In this document: piece by piece, positions 16,485 to 24,748 of the stretch
How positions within the stretch are numbered: position 1 is the stretch's first letter
Layout of the letters: every line of letters starts with the position of its first letter
NCBI GenBank assembly: GCA_015066785.1
Contig: SVNT01000008.1
Coordinates: forward strand, 1 to 64,000
Reading direction: 5' to 3'
From: Ruminococcus sp.
GTDB lineage: Bacteria; Bacillota; Clostridia; Oscillospirales; Ruminococcaceae
Length of the DNA: 64,000 nt
The notes under the pieces: model-generated
The model's input: only the letters and a program-made list of their open reading frames with translations
What the model was told of the DNA's origin: nothing
Database searches by the model: none
Made by a program: the position numbers and the translations under genes

Positions 16485-17378
16485 ATGTTCGGATATATCC
16501 GTCCCTGCAAGCCGCAGATGAAAATATGCGATTACGAAACCTACAAAGCCGTATATTGCGGACTTTGTAAGGAGCTTTCCCGTTTTGGTTTCATCAGCAG
16601 ATTTACTCTGAGCTACGACTTTGCATTTCTCGCCTTGCTACATCTTTCCGTAAACGACGGCAAGACAAACATATCACGCCAGCGCTGTATGGCGCATATG
16701 CTCAAAAAATCCTACTGTATGGAGCATTGTGAAGAACTCACCTACGCCGCCGCTATGATGTGCATTTCTATATACCACAAGCTGTCGGACGACAAGAGCG
16801 ACGAAAAATTCGCAAAGAAAATCGCCGCACTCGGTCTTTGCGGTGCAATAAAGGGAGCATACAGAAAGGCCGCTGCAATGTACCCCGAAACCGCAGAAAA
16901 AATTTCGGAATATATGAAATTGCAGGCGGAAATTGAATCAGAAAAGTGTACAAGCATCGACCGTGCCGCAGAACCAAGCGGTCTTATCACCGCCGCAATT
17001 CTGTCGGGAATACCGTCGTGCGATGAAAATACCACAAGAATACTCGAAAGAATGGGGTATCTTCTCGGGCGGTATGTTTATATCACCGACGCACTTGACG
17101 ACGCAGAGGAAGATTACAAGAACAAGAATTACAACCCGTTTCTGTTGCAGGAAAACTGTGAAAACTGCAACATGGACGAAATCCGCAGAATAGCCTCAGA
17201 CAGCGTGAACTTCACCCTCGGGGAACTTGCGAACGCCTATGTTCTGCTTGACACAAAACGAATGAAACCTATTCTCGATAACATAATATACAAAGGACTT
17301 CCCGTGACATTCAACGGAGTAGTCAGCGGAGAAAAAATAAAAAAGACAATCAAAAAACAGGAATTTGAAAGGATTTAA
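16485..17378 (+). CDS. DUF5685 family protein, function unknown
   Basis: 297 residues, chosen to start at the ATG 8 nt after AGAGGAA rather than at a TTG-type upstream option. It begins MFGYIRPCKPQMKICDYE, with several cysteines (PCKPQMKIC, VYCGLCKEL, CMEHC, CENC) that could bind metal or an Fe-S cluster. The rest is helical, with a late acidic motif DALDDAEED resembling the Asp-rich motif of helical prenyl-synthase-like folds. I recognise the family only as DUF5685. Its stop codon precedes the DnaJ-like ATG by 4 nt and a small membrane protein follows, so the three probably act together. Confidence 0.75.
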   Translation: MFGYIRPCKPQMKICDYETYKAVYCGLCKELSRFGFISRFTLSYDFAFLALLHLSVNDGKTNISRQRCMAHMLKKSYCMEHCEELTYAAAMMCISIYHKLSDDKSDEKFAKKIAALGLCGAIKGAYRKAAAMYPETAEKISEYMKLQAEIESEKCTSIDRAAEPSGLITAAILSGIPSCDENTTRILERMGYLLGRYVYITDALDDAEEDYKNKNYNPFLLQENCENCNMDEIRRIASDSVNFTLGELANAYVLLDTKRMKPILDNIIYKGLPVTFNGVVSGEKIKKTIKKQEFERI

Positions 17379-17382
17379 AAAA

Positions 17383-18006
17383 ATGAGCGATCCGTATAAA
17401 ATCCTCGGGGTAAAGCCCGATGCAAACGACAATGAAATCCGTGAGGCATACAGAAAGCTTGCGGCAAAATATCATCCCGATGTACAGGGGCAGGGGCCTC
17501 TTTCCGACATTGCAAAAACAAAAATGTCGGAGCTTAATGAGGCTTTCGACAGAATTATGGACATCCGTCGTGGAAGCGGTATTCCCACCGAGGAATACAC
17601 ACAGCAGTGTCACGGAGGTAATCAGCTTTTTGCCGAAATCCGCAGACAGATACAGCTCGGAAACCTTTCCGTTGCAGACAGTATGCTCGAAAAGATAGAA
17701 ACCGACAGAGATGCGGAATGGTCATTCCTCAAGGGCAGTGTATGCTACGCAAGAGGATGGCTGAATGACGCATACCACTATTTCTCGAACGCAACAAAGC
17801 TGAACCCCGAAAACAGCGAATACCGTGCGGCGTTCAGCCGTATGCAGGCATCAAAGAACGGCAATATGAACGGCAACCCCGATAATCCGTACAGAGAAAA
17901 CCCGTCGATATGCGGCGGTTGCAGTCCGTGCGACCTCTGTACCGACCTCATATGCGCAGACTGTTGCTGTGAATGTCTCGGCGGCGACCTTATTCCCTGC
18001 TGTTAA
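17383..18006 (+). CDS. J-domain protein with Cys-rich tail
   Basis: 207 residues. An N-terminal J domain (~1-70: DPYKILGVKPDANDNEIREA, then the diagnostic KYHPD) implies a DnaK/Hsp70 partner. The middle (~85-155) is helical and resembles TPR repeats (SFLKGSVCYARGWLNDAYHY). The C-terminus is a striking cysteine cluster (CGGCSPCDLC, CADCCCECLGG, PCC), about 12 cysteines in 35 residues. The ATG follows GAAAGGA. Between a Cys-rich DUF5685 protein and a membrane protein, it may be a co-chaperone for a metal- or membrane-linked client; this is inference. Confidence 0.82.
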   Translation: MSDPYKILGVKPDANDNEIREAYRKLAAKYHPDVQGQGPLSDIAKTKMSELNEAFDRIMDIRRGSGIPTEEYTQQCHGGNQLFAEIRRQIQLGNLSVADSMLEKIETDRDAEWSFLKGSVCYARGWLNDAYHYFSNATKLNPENSEYRAAFSRMQASKNGNMNGNPDNPYRENPSICGGCSPCDLCTDLICADCCCECLGGDLIPCC

Positions 18007-18016
18007 AGGAAGTATT

Positions 18017-18562
18017 ATGAAAAAAACAAGCTATAAAGTTGCCCTTGGCGGAGTGATTGCGTCGCTTGCATTATTCTGTATGTTCTGCACAAGCCTGGCA
18101 CCGTTCCTGACATATGCGGCGCCTATGTTTGCAGGAACTCTCATGATAATCATGGTGGTAGAGATTTCGTACAGCTGGGCATTCCTGACCTATGCCGCAA
18201 TATCTGTGCTGTCGCTGTTCATCACCCCCGATAAAGAAGCGGCAATGCTCTTTATCTTCCTGCTGGGGTACTATCCGATAATGAAAGCACTGATAGAAAA
18301 AATCCGCAGGCCCGTCGTTGAATGGCTGATAAAGTTTGCCCTCTTCAACGCCTCGACCATAAGCTGTTACTGGCTGATAATAAACCTCTTCAATATGCAG
18401 GAGGTCTTTGACAGCCTCAACGATTTCGGCAGATATTCAATCCCGATTTTCATCGGTGCGGCAAATATCGTATTCGTGATATACGACCTGTTCCTCAATA
18501 CTATGGCGTTGTCGTATGTCAACTGGTTCAGACCGAAATTTTTAAGGAAAATCAATAAATAA
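18017..18562 (+). CDS. Small polytopic membrane protein
   Basis: About 181 residues with five or six hydrophobic segments (VALGGVIASLALFCMFC, FAGTLMIIMVVEISYSWAFL, MLFIFLLGYYPIMKAL, and others). The beginning KVALGGVIASLALF recalls ECF-transporter S components, but no family is firmly recognised. The start is the ATG after AAAGGAAG, straight after the J-protein stop; a longer reading overlaps that gene without a ribosome site. Last unknown gene before leuA, from which it is separated by 16 nt. Confidence 0.75.
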   Translation: MKKTSYKVALGGVIASLALFCMFCTSLAPFLTYAAPMFAGTLMIIMVVEISYSWAFLTYAAISVLSLFITPDKEAAMLFIFLLGYYPIMKALIEKIRRPVVEWLIKFALFNASTISCYWLIINLFNMQEVFDSLNDFGRYSIPIFIGAANIVFVIYDLFLNTMALSYVNWFRPKFLRKINK

Positions 18563-18578
18563 CTTAACGGAGAGAGAT

Positions 18579-20234
18579 ATGAAAAATTATGAAAACTACA
18601 CCCGACAGTATCACCTGCCGCCTGAAGTAACTCATAACTGGGCAAAGAAAGCCTACATAGAAAAAGCACCCGTATGGTGCAGCGTAGACCTTCGTGACGG
18701 AAATCAGGCGCTCATAGTACCTATGAGCCTTGAAGAAAAAATCTCATATTTCAATATGCTCGTGGAAATCGGTTTCAAGGAAATCGAAGTCGGTTTTCCC
18801 GCAGCCTCCGAAACGGAATTCACATTTTTACGCACACTTATCGAGCGTGACCTCATCCCCGACGATGTGGCAATACAGGTGCTTACGCAGTCGAGAGAAC
18901 ACATAATCGCCAAAACCTTCGAGGCTCTCCGTGGCTGTAAGAATTCCATCGTGCATCTGTACAACTCAACCTCGGTAGCGCAGGTTGAACAGGTATTCAG
19001 ACGCCCGTACAACGAAATCATCGACATTGCCGTAACAGGCGCAGAACTTCTGAAGGAATATGCCGAAAAAACAGAGGGAAACTTCCGTTTCGAGTATTCT
19101 CCCGAAAGCTTCACGGGCACCGATATGGCATTTGCTCTCGAAATATGCAACAAGGTAATCGACGTGTGGGAGCCTACTCCCGACAACAAGATAATCATCA
19201 ATCTTCCTGACACGGTTTCCTGCGCTATGCCGCACATCTATGCCACACAGATAGAATACTTCCACAACAACATATCACGCCGTGACAGCGTAATCCTCTC
19301 CCTCCACGGGCACAACGACAGAGGGTGTGCGATTGCCTCCACGGAAATGGGACTTCTCGCAGGTGCTGACAGAGTGGAAGGAACGCTTTTCGGTAACGGC
19401 GAACGCACGGGAAATGTCGACATTGTCACCCTCGCCATGAATATGTATTCGCAGGGCATAGACCCCGAGCTTGATTTTTCCGACATTCCGAGAATTGCGG
19501 AGCTTTACGAAAGCTCAACCCATATGCACATATACGAGCGTCAGCCGTACAGCGGTGCGTTGGTATTTGCAGCTTTTTCAGGCTCGCATCAGGACGCTAT
19601 CGCAAAGGGTCTCAAGTGGCGTGAGGAAAACGACTGCAAGTACTGGGATGTTCCGTATCTTCCGATAAACCCTAAGGACGTCGGCAGAGAATACGAAACC
19701 GATGTTATCCGCATAAACAGCCAATCAGGCAAGGGCGGAATAGGCTTCCTGCTTGAACAGAATTACGGCTATACACTTCCCGCAAAAATGCGTGAAGAAT
19801 TCGGGTACTATGTCAAGAATATCTCCGATGTCAAGCATAAGGAACTTTCGCCCGAAGAAATCCTCGGAATTTTCACGGAAAGATATGTCAATATCCGTAC
19901 TGAACTCAAGCTCATCGAATCGCATTTTGTTCAGCGTAACGGAATTGAGGCTACCGTCACAATCGAATACAACGGTCAGCAGAGGGTTATCACCCGTTCA
20001 GGAAACGGTCGTCTGGACGCTGTTTCAAACGCCCTCAAGGAAAGCCTCGGTCTTTCCTATCGTATCGTGACCTATACCGAACACGCATTGCAGCAGGGCT
20101 CAAACTCGCAGGCCGTTGCGTATGTAGGAATTGAAAACGACGGAAAAATCATCTGGGGTACGGGAATTGACGACGACATCATGTCCGCATCGGTAAACGC
20201 ACTGGTAAGTGCAATAAACCGCTTGTCCGCATAA
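18579..20234 (+). CDS. leuA: 2-isopropylmalate synthase
   Basis: Condenses acetyl-CoA with 2-oxoisovalerate, the first step of leucine synthesis. 551 residues of the longer type-2 LeuA form: N-terminal extension (RQYHLPPE..NWAKKAYIEKAP), barrel with CSVDLRDGNQAL and LHGHNDRGCAIAS, and C-terminal regulatory domain (~420-551) with SGNGRLDAVSNAL. ATG with GGAGAGAG upstream. The leader is too short for a T-box or leader peptide, so it is transcribed from the DUF5685 promoter or an internal one. leuB, leuC and leuD are not in the window. Confidence 0.95.
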   Translation: MKNYENYTRQYHLPPEVTHNWAKKAYIEKAPVWCSVDLRDGNQALIVPMSLEEKISYFNMLVEIGFKEIEVGFPAASETEFTFLRTLIERDLIPDDVAIQVLTQSREHIIAKTFEALRGCKNSIVHLYNSTSVAQVEQVFRRPYNEIIDIAVTGAELLKEYAEKTEGNFRFEYSPESFTGTDMAFALEICNKVIDVWEPTPDNKIIINLPDTVSCAMPHIYATQIEYFHNNISRRDSVILSLHGHNDRGCAIASTEMGLLAGADRVEGTLFGNGERTGNVDIVTLAMNMYSQGIDPELDFSDIPRIAELYESSTHMHIYERQPYSGALVFAAFSGSHQDAIAKGLKWREENDCKYWDVPYLPINPKDVGREYETDVIRINSQSGKGGIGFLLEQNYGYTLPAKMREEFGYYVKNISDVKHKELSPEEILGIFTERYVNIRTELKLIESHFVQRNGIEATVTIEYNGQQRVITRSGNGRLDAVSNALKESLGLSYRIVTYTEHALQQGSNSQAVAYVGIENDGKIIWGTGIDDDIMSASVNALVSAINRLSA

Positions 20235-20240
20235 AAAACA

Positions 20241-20496
20241 CCGCAGAAATAAGGGCAGTATTCATACAGAAACTTTATATGTATTTATTGAGGGGAATCT
20301 TTCTGAAGAAAGGTTCCCCTCAAACTCCCCTTCAAAGACTTTAAAGCTAAAAGCAAGCCCATAGGGTATATCCCTATGGGTTTGCTTTTAAATCTGAAGT
20401 TTTCGGAAAGGAGTCTGAGGAAAAACCTTTTTCAAAAGGGTTTTTCCTCAGTAAGCGCACAAAATTCCATATGACTACCCGCCCTTATTTCTGCGG
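20241..20496. terminator. Split bidirectional terminator stem flanking repeat copy A
   Basis: CCGCAGAAATAAGGGC (20241-20256) and GCCCTTATTTCTGCGG (20481-20496) are a perfect 16-bp inverted repeat with T-tracts outside both arms, as in a terminator serving two convergent genes. The arms are 224 nt apart, with the foldback repeat filling the loop. Confidence 0.75.
20257..20480 (+). repeat. Intergenic foldback repeat, copy A (224 nt)
   Basis: Three nested hairpins. Hairpin 1 (20288-20323) has stem TTGAGGGGAA..TTCCCCTCAA. The central hairpin (~20349-20390) has GCAAGCCCATAGGG paired with its complement. Hairpin 3 (20415-20451) has stem CTGAGGAAAAA..TTTTTCCTCAG. The two ends, TATTCATACAGAA and TTCCATATGAC, form imperfect terminal inverted repeats, and the joining segments between hairpins mirror each other. 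Copy B is nearly identical outside the central stem. No ORF. Consistent with a MITE-like element. Confidence 0.85.
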
Positions 20497-20503
20497 GTTA
20501 TTT

Positions 20504-21694
20504 TCATTTATAGTAATAGTGGAGCAAAAGCTCAACTACCCTCGTATAACTTACAATTCCATCGGGAACTCCGTTAGCCTTGAGATTTGTATCAACAAAT
20601 GTATCGCTTGCCTCTTCGACCTTTTCGGTTGAGAGAACAGCCTCCTTTTCAATCTTTTGGCGGTACTCGTCGCTCACGAACTTGTTGTCAGCCCAGACCT
20701 GCGGAGCAAGCTTTGAAAGAATTTCCTTCTTGTCTTCATCGGGAATATACCTTGCAAGCTCGTTGTACGAATAATTGAACGCCATCATATATCCGCTGTA
20801 AGCAAACTCCTTGTCGCCGTATTCGGTAGTTGCTACAAAGGAGATAAAATTCGCCTCGTCTTCGAGAATTATCCCCTTGAGGTGCGTATACTCGTGACAT
20901 ATCGTCGAGGGGTATTTCGTGTTCACCATAGCGCCGTTGTAGTTTGCCTCAAGCGAAAACGGGAAATACACTCCTCCCATATTCATCTGCGTCATAAGCA
21001 TCGAGCTTCTGAGTTCTTTTGCCTCGGGATAGTAGCCTTCAAGCTGAGGATATGTATCGGATATATTCGCCATTGCCGAAATACAGTCTGCGGTGAGCTC
21101 TTCCTTCGTACCGAGGTATATCTGCCCGTTTCCGTCACGCTCAACCTCTGCGGAAAGCGTGTTGAGTTCGGTAATATAAAACTCCACCATATTCCGAAGT
21201 TCGTCTACTGTATAGCCTCTGCTTGTATCGTAATAGCGTTCCTCGATGGTCGTACACTGATACATCACAAAGCAGTTCATCGTTTCTGTAAGTGCCACAA
21301 ACGCAAGTATCCACGCAAGAACGCTTCCGCCGAATTTCAGCACGGCACGGCGTTTTCCTGCGGCGAAAATAAGCGTCACAAGAAGAATGACAATCATGAG
21401 AGGAATACCGAAAACCGCAACAGCTATCATCACCTCACCGACGGAAAAATCCACAAGCGAAGGAATGCGTGAAAAAATGTCGGAAATATTCCCGAAAATA
21501 TTAAGCATATACCAATCCGCAAAGGGTGTTGAAAGTCGTGCAAGAACATTCAGCGCAATAACAAAGAGGAAAATAATTCCCAGTACGATGAGCTGTACCG
21601 GTTTCTTTTTTTCGGGCGGTCTGCGTCCGCCTTTCATCCGTGTGTACATTCTTGTAGTGCGGCCGTCAGCGGCGGCTTTGTTGAAGTCGTACAT
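20504..21694 (-). CDS. DUF3810 family membrane metalloprotease-like protein
   Basis: About 396 residues. A short cytoplasmic N-terminus precedes transmembrane segments near residues 38-55, 85-112 and 122-143. A long extracellular domain follows, with a zinc-protease-type motif HEYTHLKG (HExxH) and a downstream glutamate in EDEANF that could be the third ligand. This is the DUF3810 family; substrate unknown. The start is the ATG 8 nt after GGAGG; a longer TTG reading has no ribosome site. Monocistronic, converging on leuA. Confidence 0.8.
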   Translation of the reverse strand: MYDFNKAAADGRTTRMYTRMKGGRRPPEKKKPVQLIVLGIIFLFVIALNVLARLSTPFADWYMLNIFGNISDIFSRIPSLVDFSVGEVMIAVAVFGIPLMIVILLVTLIFAAGKRRAVLKFGGSVLAWILAFVALTETMNCFVMYQCTTIEERYYDTSRGYTVDELRNMVEFYITELNTLSAEVERDGNGQIYLGTKEELTADCISAMANISDTYPQLEGYYPEAKELRSSMLMTQMNMGGVYFPFSLEANYNGAMVNTKYPSTICHEYTHLKGIILEDEANFISFVATTEYGDKEFAYSGYMMAFNYSYNELARYIPDEDKKEILSKLAPQVWADNKFVSDEYRQKIEKEAVLSTEKVEEASDTFVDTNLKANGVPDGIVSYTRVVELLLHYYYK

Positions 21695-21781
21695 ATCGTT
21701 ATCCTCCGACAAAAAATTACATAATCAGTATAACATACGCCAACGCAAAAAGCAAATGGGCAATTCGTGCCATACAAATAT

Positions 21782-21815
21782 AAAGGGTATCGAGTCGTCA
21801 CCCGATACCCTGCTT
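21782..21815 (-). terminator. Terminator of the KTSC-like gene
   Basis: CGATACCC/GGGTATCG stem followed on the minus strand by a modest TTTATATTT tract. Confidence 0.65.
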
Positions 21816-21836
21816 TTATATTCAATGTGATAAGGA

Positions 21837-22031
21837 TTAAGCAATAGCCTTACTTTCAAAACGAGTAGCAATTACCTCGTTAAAGAAATCTTTTTTGTGG
21901 TTGTTAAGCATAAGCCCGCTGTATATATGCGAAGGTACATTAAGATAATCTCTCACCTTTTCGTCAAACTTTACTCTGAGTGTTTTTGATACTACATTGT
22001 AGCTCACAAATTCAAAACTTTCGATAGCCAT
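21837..22031 (-). CDS. Small KTSC-like domain protein
   Basis: 64 residues, starting at the ATG downstream of AAGGAG (MAIESFEFVSYN). The pattern SYNVVSKTLRVKF..YLNVPSHIYSGL..FFNEVIATRF resembles the KTSC domain: small beta-rich proteins, often next to nucleic-acid enzymes, with unclear function. It has a strong promoter and own terminator, so it is expressed alone. Family assignment is by eye. Confidence 0.65.
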   Translation of the reverse strand: MAIESFEFVSYNVVSKTLRVKFDEKVRDYLNVPSHIYSGLMLNNHKKDFFNEVIATRFESKAIA

Positions 22032-22093
22032 TTTATTATCTCTCCTTATGCTTTTGTTTATTTGGTTCAAACACATTTTGTAGAACCTTATTT

Positions 22094-22122
22094 ATTATTG
22101 CACAAGATATAGTATTTGTCAA
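22094..22122 (-). promoter_or_regulatory. Promoter of the KTSC-like gene
   Basis: TTGACA, 17-nt spacer, AATAAT. Confidence 0.75.
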
Positions 22123-22195
22123 TATATTTTTCATATTTGTAAATCTTTTTTAACCTTTTTATTTTTCTTTGTTCAACAACAATTGTATATAATAT

Positions 22196-22238
22196 ACAAA
22201 AAGCCTCACCGACAGCGAATTTACGCCATCGGTGAGGT
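22196..22238 (-). terminator. Terminator of the chemoreceptor gene
   Basis: ACCTCACCGA/TCGGTGAGGC stem, then TTTTTG on the minus strand. Confidence 0.88.
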
Positions 22239-22251
22239 TCTGAAGTGAATA

Positions 22252-24426
22252 TTAGTACTTATTGTCGTTGCCGCTCATAAAGTCGGGCATTGCACCTCCG
22301 AAATCAACAGTTGATGATGATTTCACGGGAGTTTCGGGAACATCGTCAAGAATTATCTTCTTGGGTGCTACGGGCTTTGGTGCAGGTGCGGGAGCAGGAG
22401 CGGGTACGGGGTCGGGAGCAACATCAAGAGGGTCAAATCCGAAGTTCGAAGTGTTATTCTCAGCACCACGGATCTTGAACTTTCCAACGAGCTGATAAAG
22501 AATCTTAGCCTGTGATGAAAGTTCTTCTGCGGATGCGGCACTTTCTTCTGATGTTGCGGAGTTTGTCTGTACAACGCTTGAAATCTGTTCAACGCCCTGA
22601 GTAACTTCAAAGATAGATGTTGCCTGTTCGTCGGAAGCTTCTGCAATCTTTGAAATAAGGTTTGTTGTTTCTGCGGAATTCTTTACGATTTCCTGAAGTG
22701 TCTTAGCTGTTTCGTCAGCAATCTTTGTACCGTTTTCAACAGCCTCGATAGAGCTTTCGATGAGTTCAGCCGTGCTGCTTGCAGCCTCTGCCGACTTGGC
22801 AGCGAGGTTTCTTACTTCGTCAGCAACTACTGCAAAGCCCTTACCTGCTGAGCCTGCTCTTGCAGCTTCAACAGCCGCATTGAGGGCAAGGATATTTGTC
22901 TGGAATGCGATATCGTCGATAGTCTTGATGATGTTTGCAATCTGTGCAGACTTGGTGTTGATGTCCTGCATAGCTTCCATCATCTGTTCCATCTGTCTGC
23001 TGCCGTTTTCTATAAGGCGTGTTTCGTTTTCCGAATTGTCACTTGCAATCTTCGCATTGTCTGCGTTGCTCTTGACCTTCTTGGAGATTTCATCGATTGT
23101 AGCACTGAGCTCTTCAACTGCACTTGCCTGTGTTGTAGCGCCCTGTGACAATGCCTGTGCAGCCTGTGCAACCTGGCCGGAACCACTTGATACCTGTGTA
23201 CTGCTTCGGTTGATATCTGCCATAATTACATTGAGTGAATCGATGATAGTATCCATAGAAGCCTTGACCTGTGTAAGGTCTCCTGCGTAGCAGTCCTTTG
23301 TAGTGAGGTCGAGGTTACCTTCGGCAATATTTTCGACAACTGATGAAATATCTCCTATACAGAGGTCAACCATATCAATTGCCTTCTTGAGTGAGTCACC
23401 GAGGATTTCAATTTCGTCTCTTGTCTTGAGTACGGGAGATTCCGAATGGAAGTCGCCGTCTGCAAGTCTTTCGAGTCTGTCAACGCAAGTTTTGATAGGT
23501 CTTGAGATATTGTTTGCAACCTTGATTGCAATAAATACAGCAACAAATGAAAGGAACACAAGCACTGAAACCATTATTGCAATGCTCTGATAAAGTGCGT
23601 CTGTGATTTCATGGTAAGGCTTTACAACAACAACCGACCACTTTTCAGGTCCTTCGATAGGTGCGTATGCTGCAAAATACTTTGTGCCGTCATAAATGAA
23701 AGTGCCTGTACCTTCCACGCCTGTCATAGCATCCTTGAGAAGAACATCAAGTCCCTTGAACTTTTCTACGCCGTCGCCTTCACCTGTTACGGGGTTTACA
23801 AATCCTCTTACATATGCGTCGTTCGGGTGAGCGATGATTGTACCTGTTCCGTCAACTACGAAACCGTAGCCTTCTTCACCGAACTTTACGCTCTTGATCA
23901 TACCACTGAAAATCTCGTAGTCGATACCGCCGTAAACAACACCGTTGAAATCAGCGTTTCTGCTCTTTGCGCCTGCCATAATCGTGATTGAATTGTCAGT
24001 CTGTCTGATAAGCGGGCTTGAAATATATGTAACACCGTTCATTGCGTTCTTGAAGTAGTCACGCTTTGAAATATCGGTATCGCTGTATGTCTTTCCGTCT
24101 GAATAAGCAACAGAAAAATCCTTGAAGCTTGTGTCAGGTATATATCCTGCAAGAATTTCCTTTCTGCTGTCAAGAGAAACCGATTCGTCATAGATTTCTG
24201 CATCTCTTGAAACGAGAGCAAGTTCCGCACGGAGCATTTCAACTTCGTTTGCAATGCTCAGGCTGTAGGATTCTGCGACTTCGATTCCTTCATTTGTACT
24301 CTGTTTGCTTGAAACACTGTTGATAAAGAAAACAGAGATGGTAGTAAGAATAATTCCGCATATTATAGTACACAGAAGTGTAACACGGAGTATCCTCGCC
24401 TTAATCGTTGTCATGTTTTTTCTCAT
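22252..24426 (-). CDS. Methyl-accepting chemotaxis protein (dCache)
   Basis: 724 residues: transmembrane helix ~13-35, large extracellular double-Cache sensor (~40-280, with [22 protein letters not shown] and [12 protein letters not shown]), second transmembrane helix ~282-306, HAMP ([22 protein letters not shown]), and a long cytoplasmic signalling coiled coil with tip [20 protein letters not shown]. It ends in a Pro/Ala-rich tail ([11 protein letters not shown]). dCache receptors bind small ligands, often amino acids; the ligand here is unknown. Start ATG after AAGGTGAT. Monocistronic. Confidence 0.93.
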   Translation of the reverse strand: MRKNMTTIKARILRVTLLCTIICGIILTTISVFFINSVSSKQSTNEGIEVAESYSLSIANEVEMLRAELALVSRDAEIYDESVSLDSRKEILAGYIPDTSFKDFSVAYSDGKTYSDTDISKRDYFKNAMNGVTYISSPLIRQTDNSITIMAGAKSRNADFNGVVYGGIDYEIFSGMIKSVKFGEEGYGFVVDGTGTIIAHPNDAYVRGFVNPVTGEGDGVEKFKGLDVLLKDAMTGVEGTGTFIYDGTKYFAAYAPIEGPEKWSVVVVKPYHEITDALYQSIAIMVSVLVFLSFVAVFIAIKVANNISRPIKTCVDRLERLADGDFHSESPVLKTRDEIEILGDSLKKAIDMVDLCIGDISSVVENIAEGNLDLTTKDCYAGDLTQVKASMDTIIDSLNVIMADINRSSTQVSSGSGQVAQAAQALSQGATTQASAVEELSATIDEISKKVKSNADNAKIASDNSENETRLIENGSRQMEQMMEAMQDINTKSAQIANIIKTIDDIAFQTNILALNAAVEAARAGSAGKGFAVVADEVRNLAAKSAEAASSTAELIESSIEAVENGTKIADETAKTLQEIVKNSAETTNLISKIAEASDEQATSIFEVTQGVEQISSVVQTNSATSEESAASAEELSSQAKILYQLVGKFKIRGAENNTSNFGFDPLDVAPDPVPAPAPAPAPKPVAPKKIILDDVPETPVKSSSTVDFGGAMPDFMSGNDNKY

Positions 24427-24477
24427 TAAATACCATCACCTTTTTTGTATTGTTATTTAACAATAATAACTAAAATA

Positions 24478-24506
24478 ATTATATAATACATATCTCCTTT
24501 TGTCAA
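24478..24506 (-). promoter_or_regulatory. Promoter of the chemoreceptor gene
   Basis: TTGACA, 17-nt spacer, TATAAT. A second TTGACA lies just upstream. Confidence 0.85.
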
Positions 24507-24637
24507 TATGTCAAAATATATTAGTTTTCATCCTGTTTTTTTATAATATCATTACAAAATGGTAACATTTTAAATTTTAAGTAAACTTTTGGATTATTTT
24601 TGCCGAAAAAATGTATGAATTGTAATAATTTAGCCTC

Positions 24638-24666
24638 TTGAATGTAACAATTAATAATAGTATAAT
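24638..24666 (+). promoter_or_regulatory. Promoter of the InlB-repeat protein gene
   Basis: TTGAAT, 17-nt spacer, TATAAT, embedded in the AT palindrome TAATAATA-GTATAA-TATTATTA (24652-24673). The leader (~75 nt) carries a perfect 8-bp hairpin CTGCACAT-GG-ATGTGCAG at 24709-24726. Apart from this promoter and that of the divergent chemoreceptor I see nothing in the interval between the two genes. Confidence 0.75.
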
Positions 24667-24748
24667 ATTATTAGGGGGTTCTATACCCATTTGACGGAAT
24701 TCACTTATCTGCACATGGATGTGCAGGCGTTTATAAACTTTTTCAAGG

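Noticed and set aside
18563..18578. T-box or leader peptide before leuA
   Set aside because: The gap is 16 nt, filled by the ribosome site.
24652..24673. Shared operator between the surface-protein and DUF5685 promoters (both contain TAATAGTATAATAT)
   Set aside because: The similarity is confined to AT-rich -10 regions and could arise by chance; not enough to propose a common regulator.
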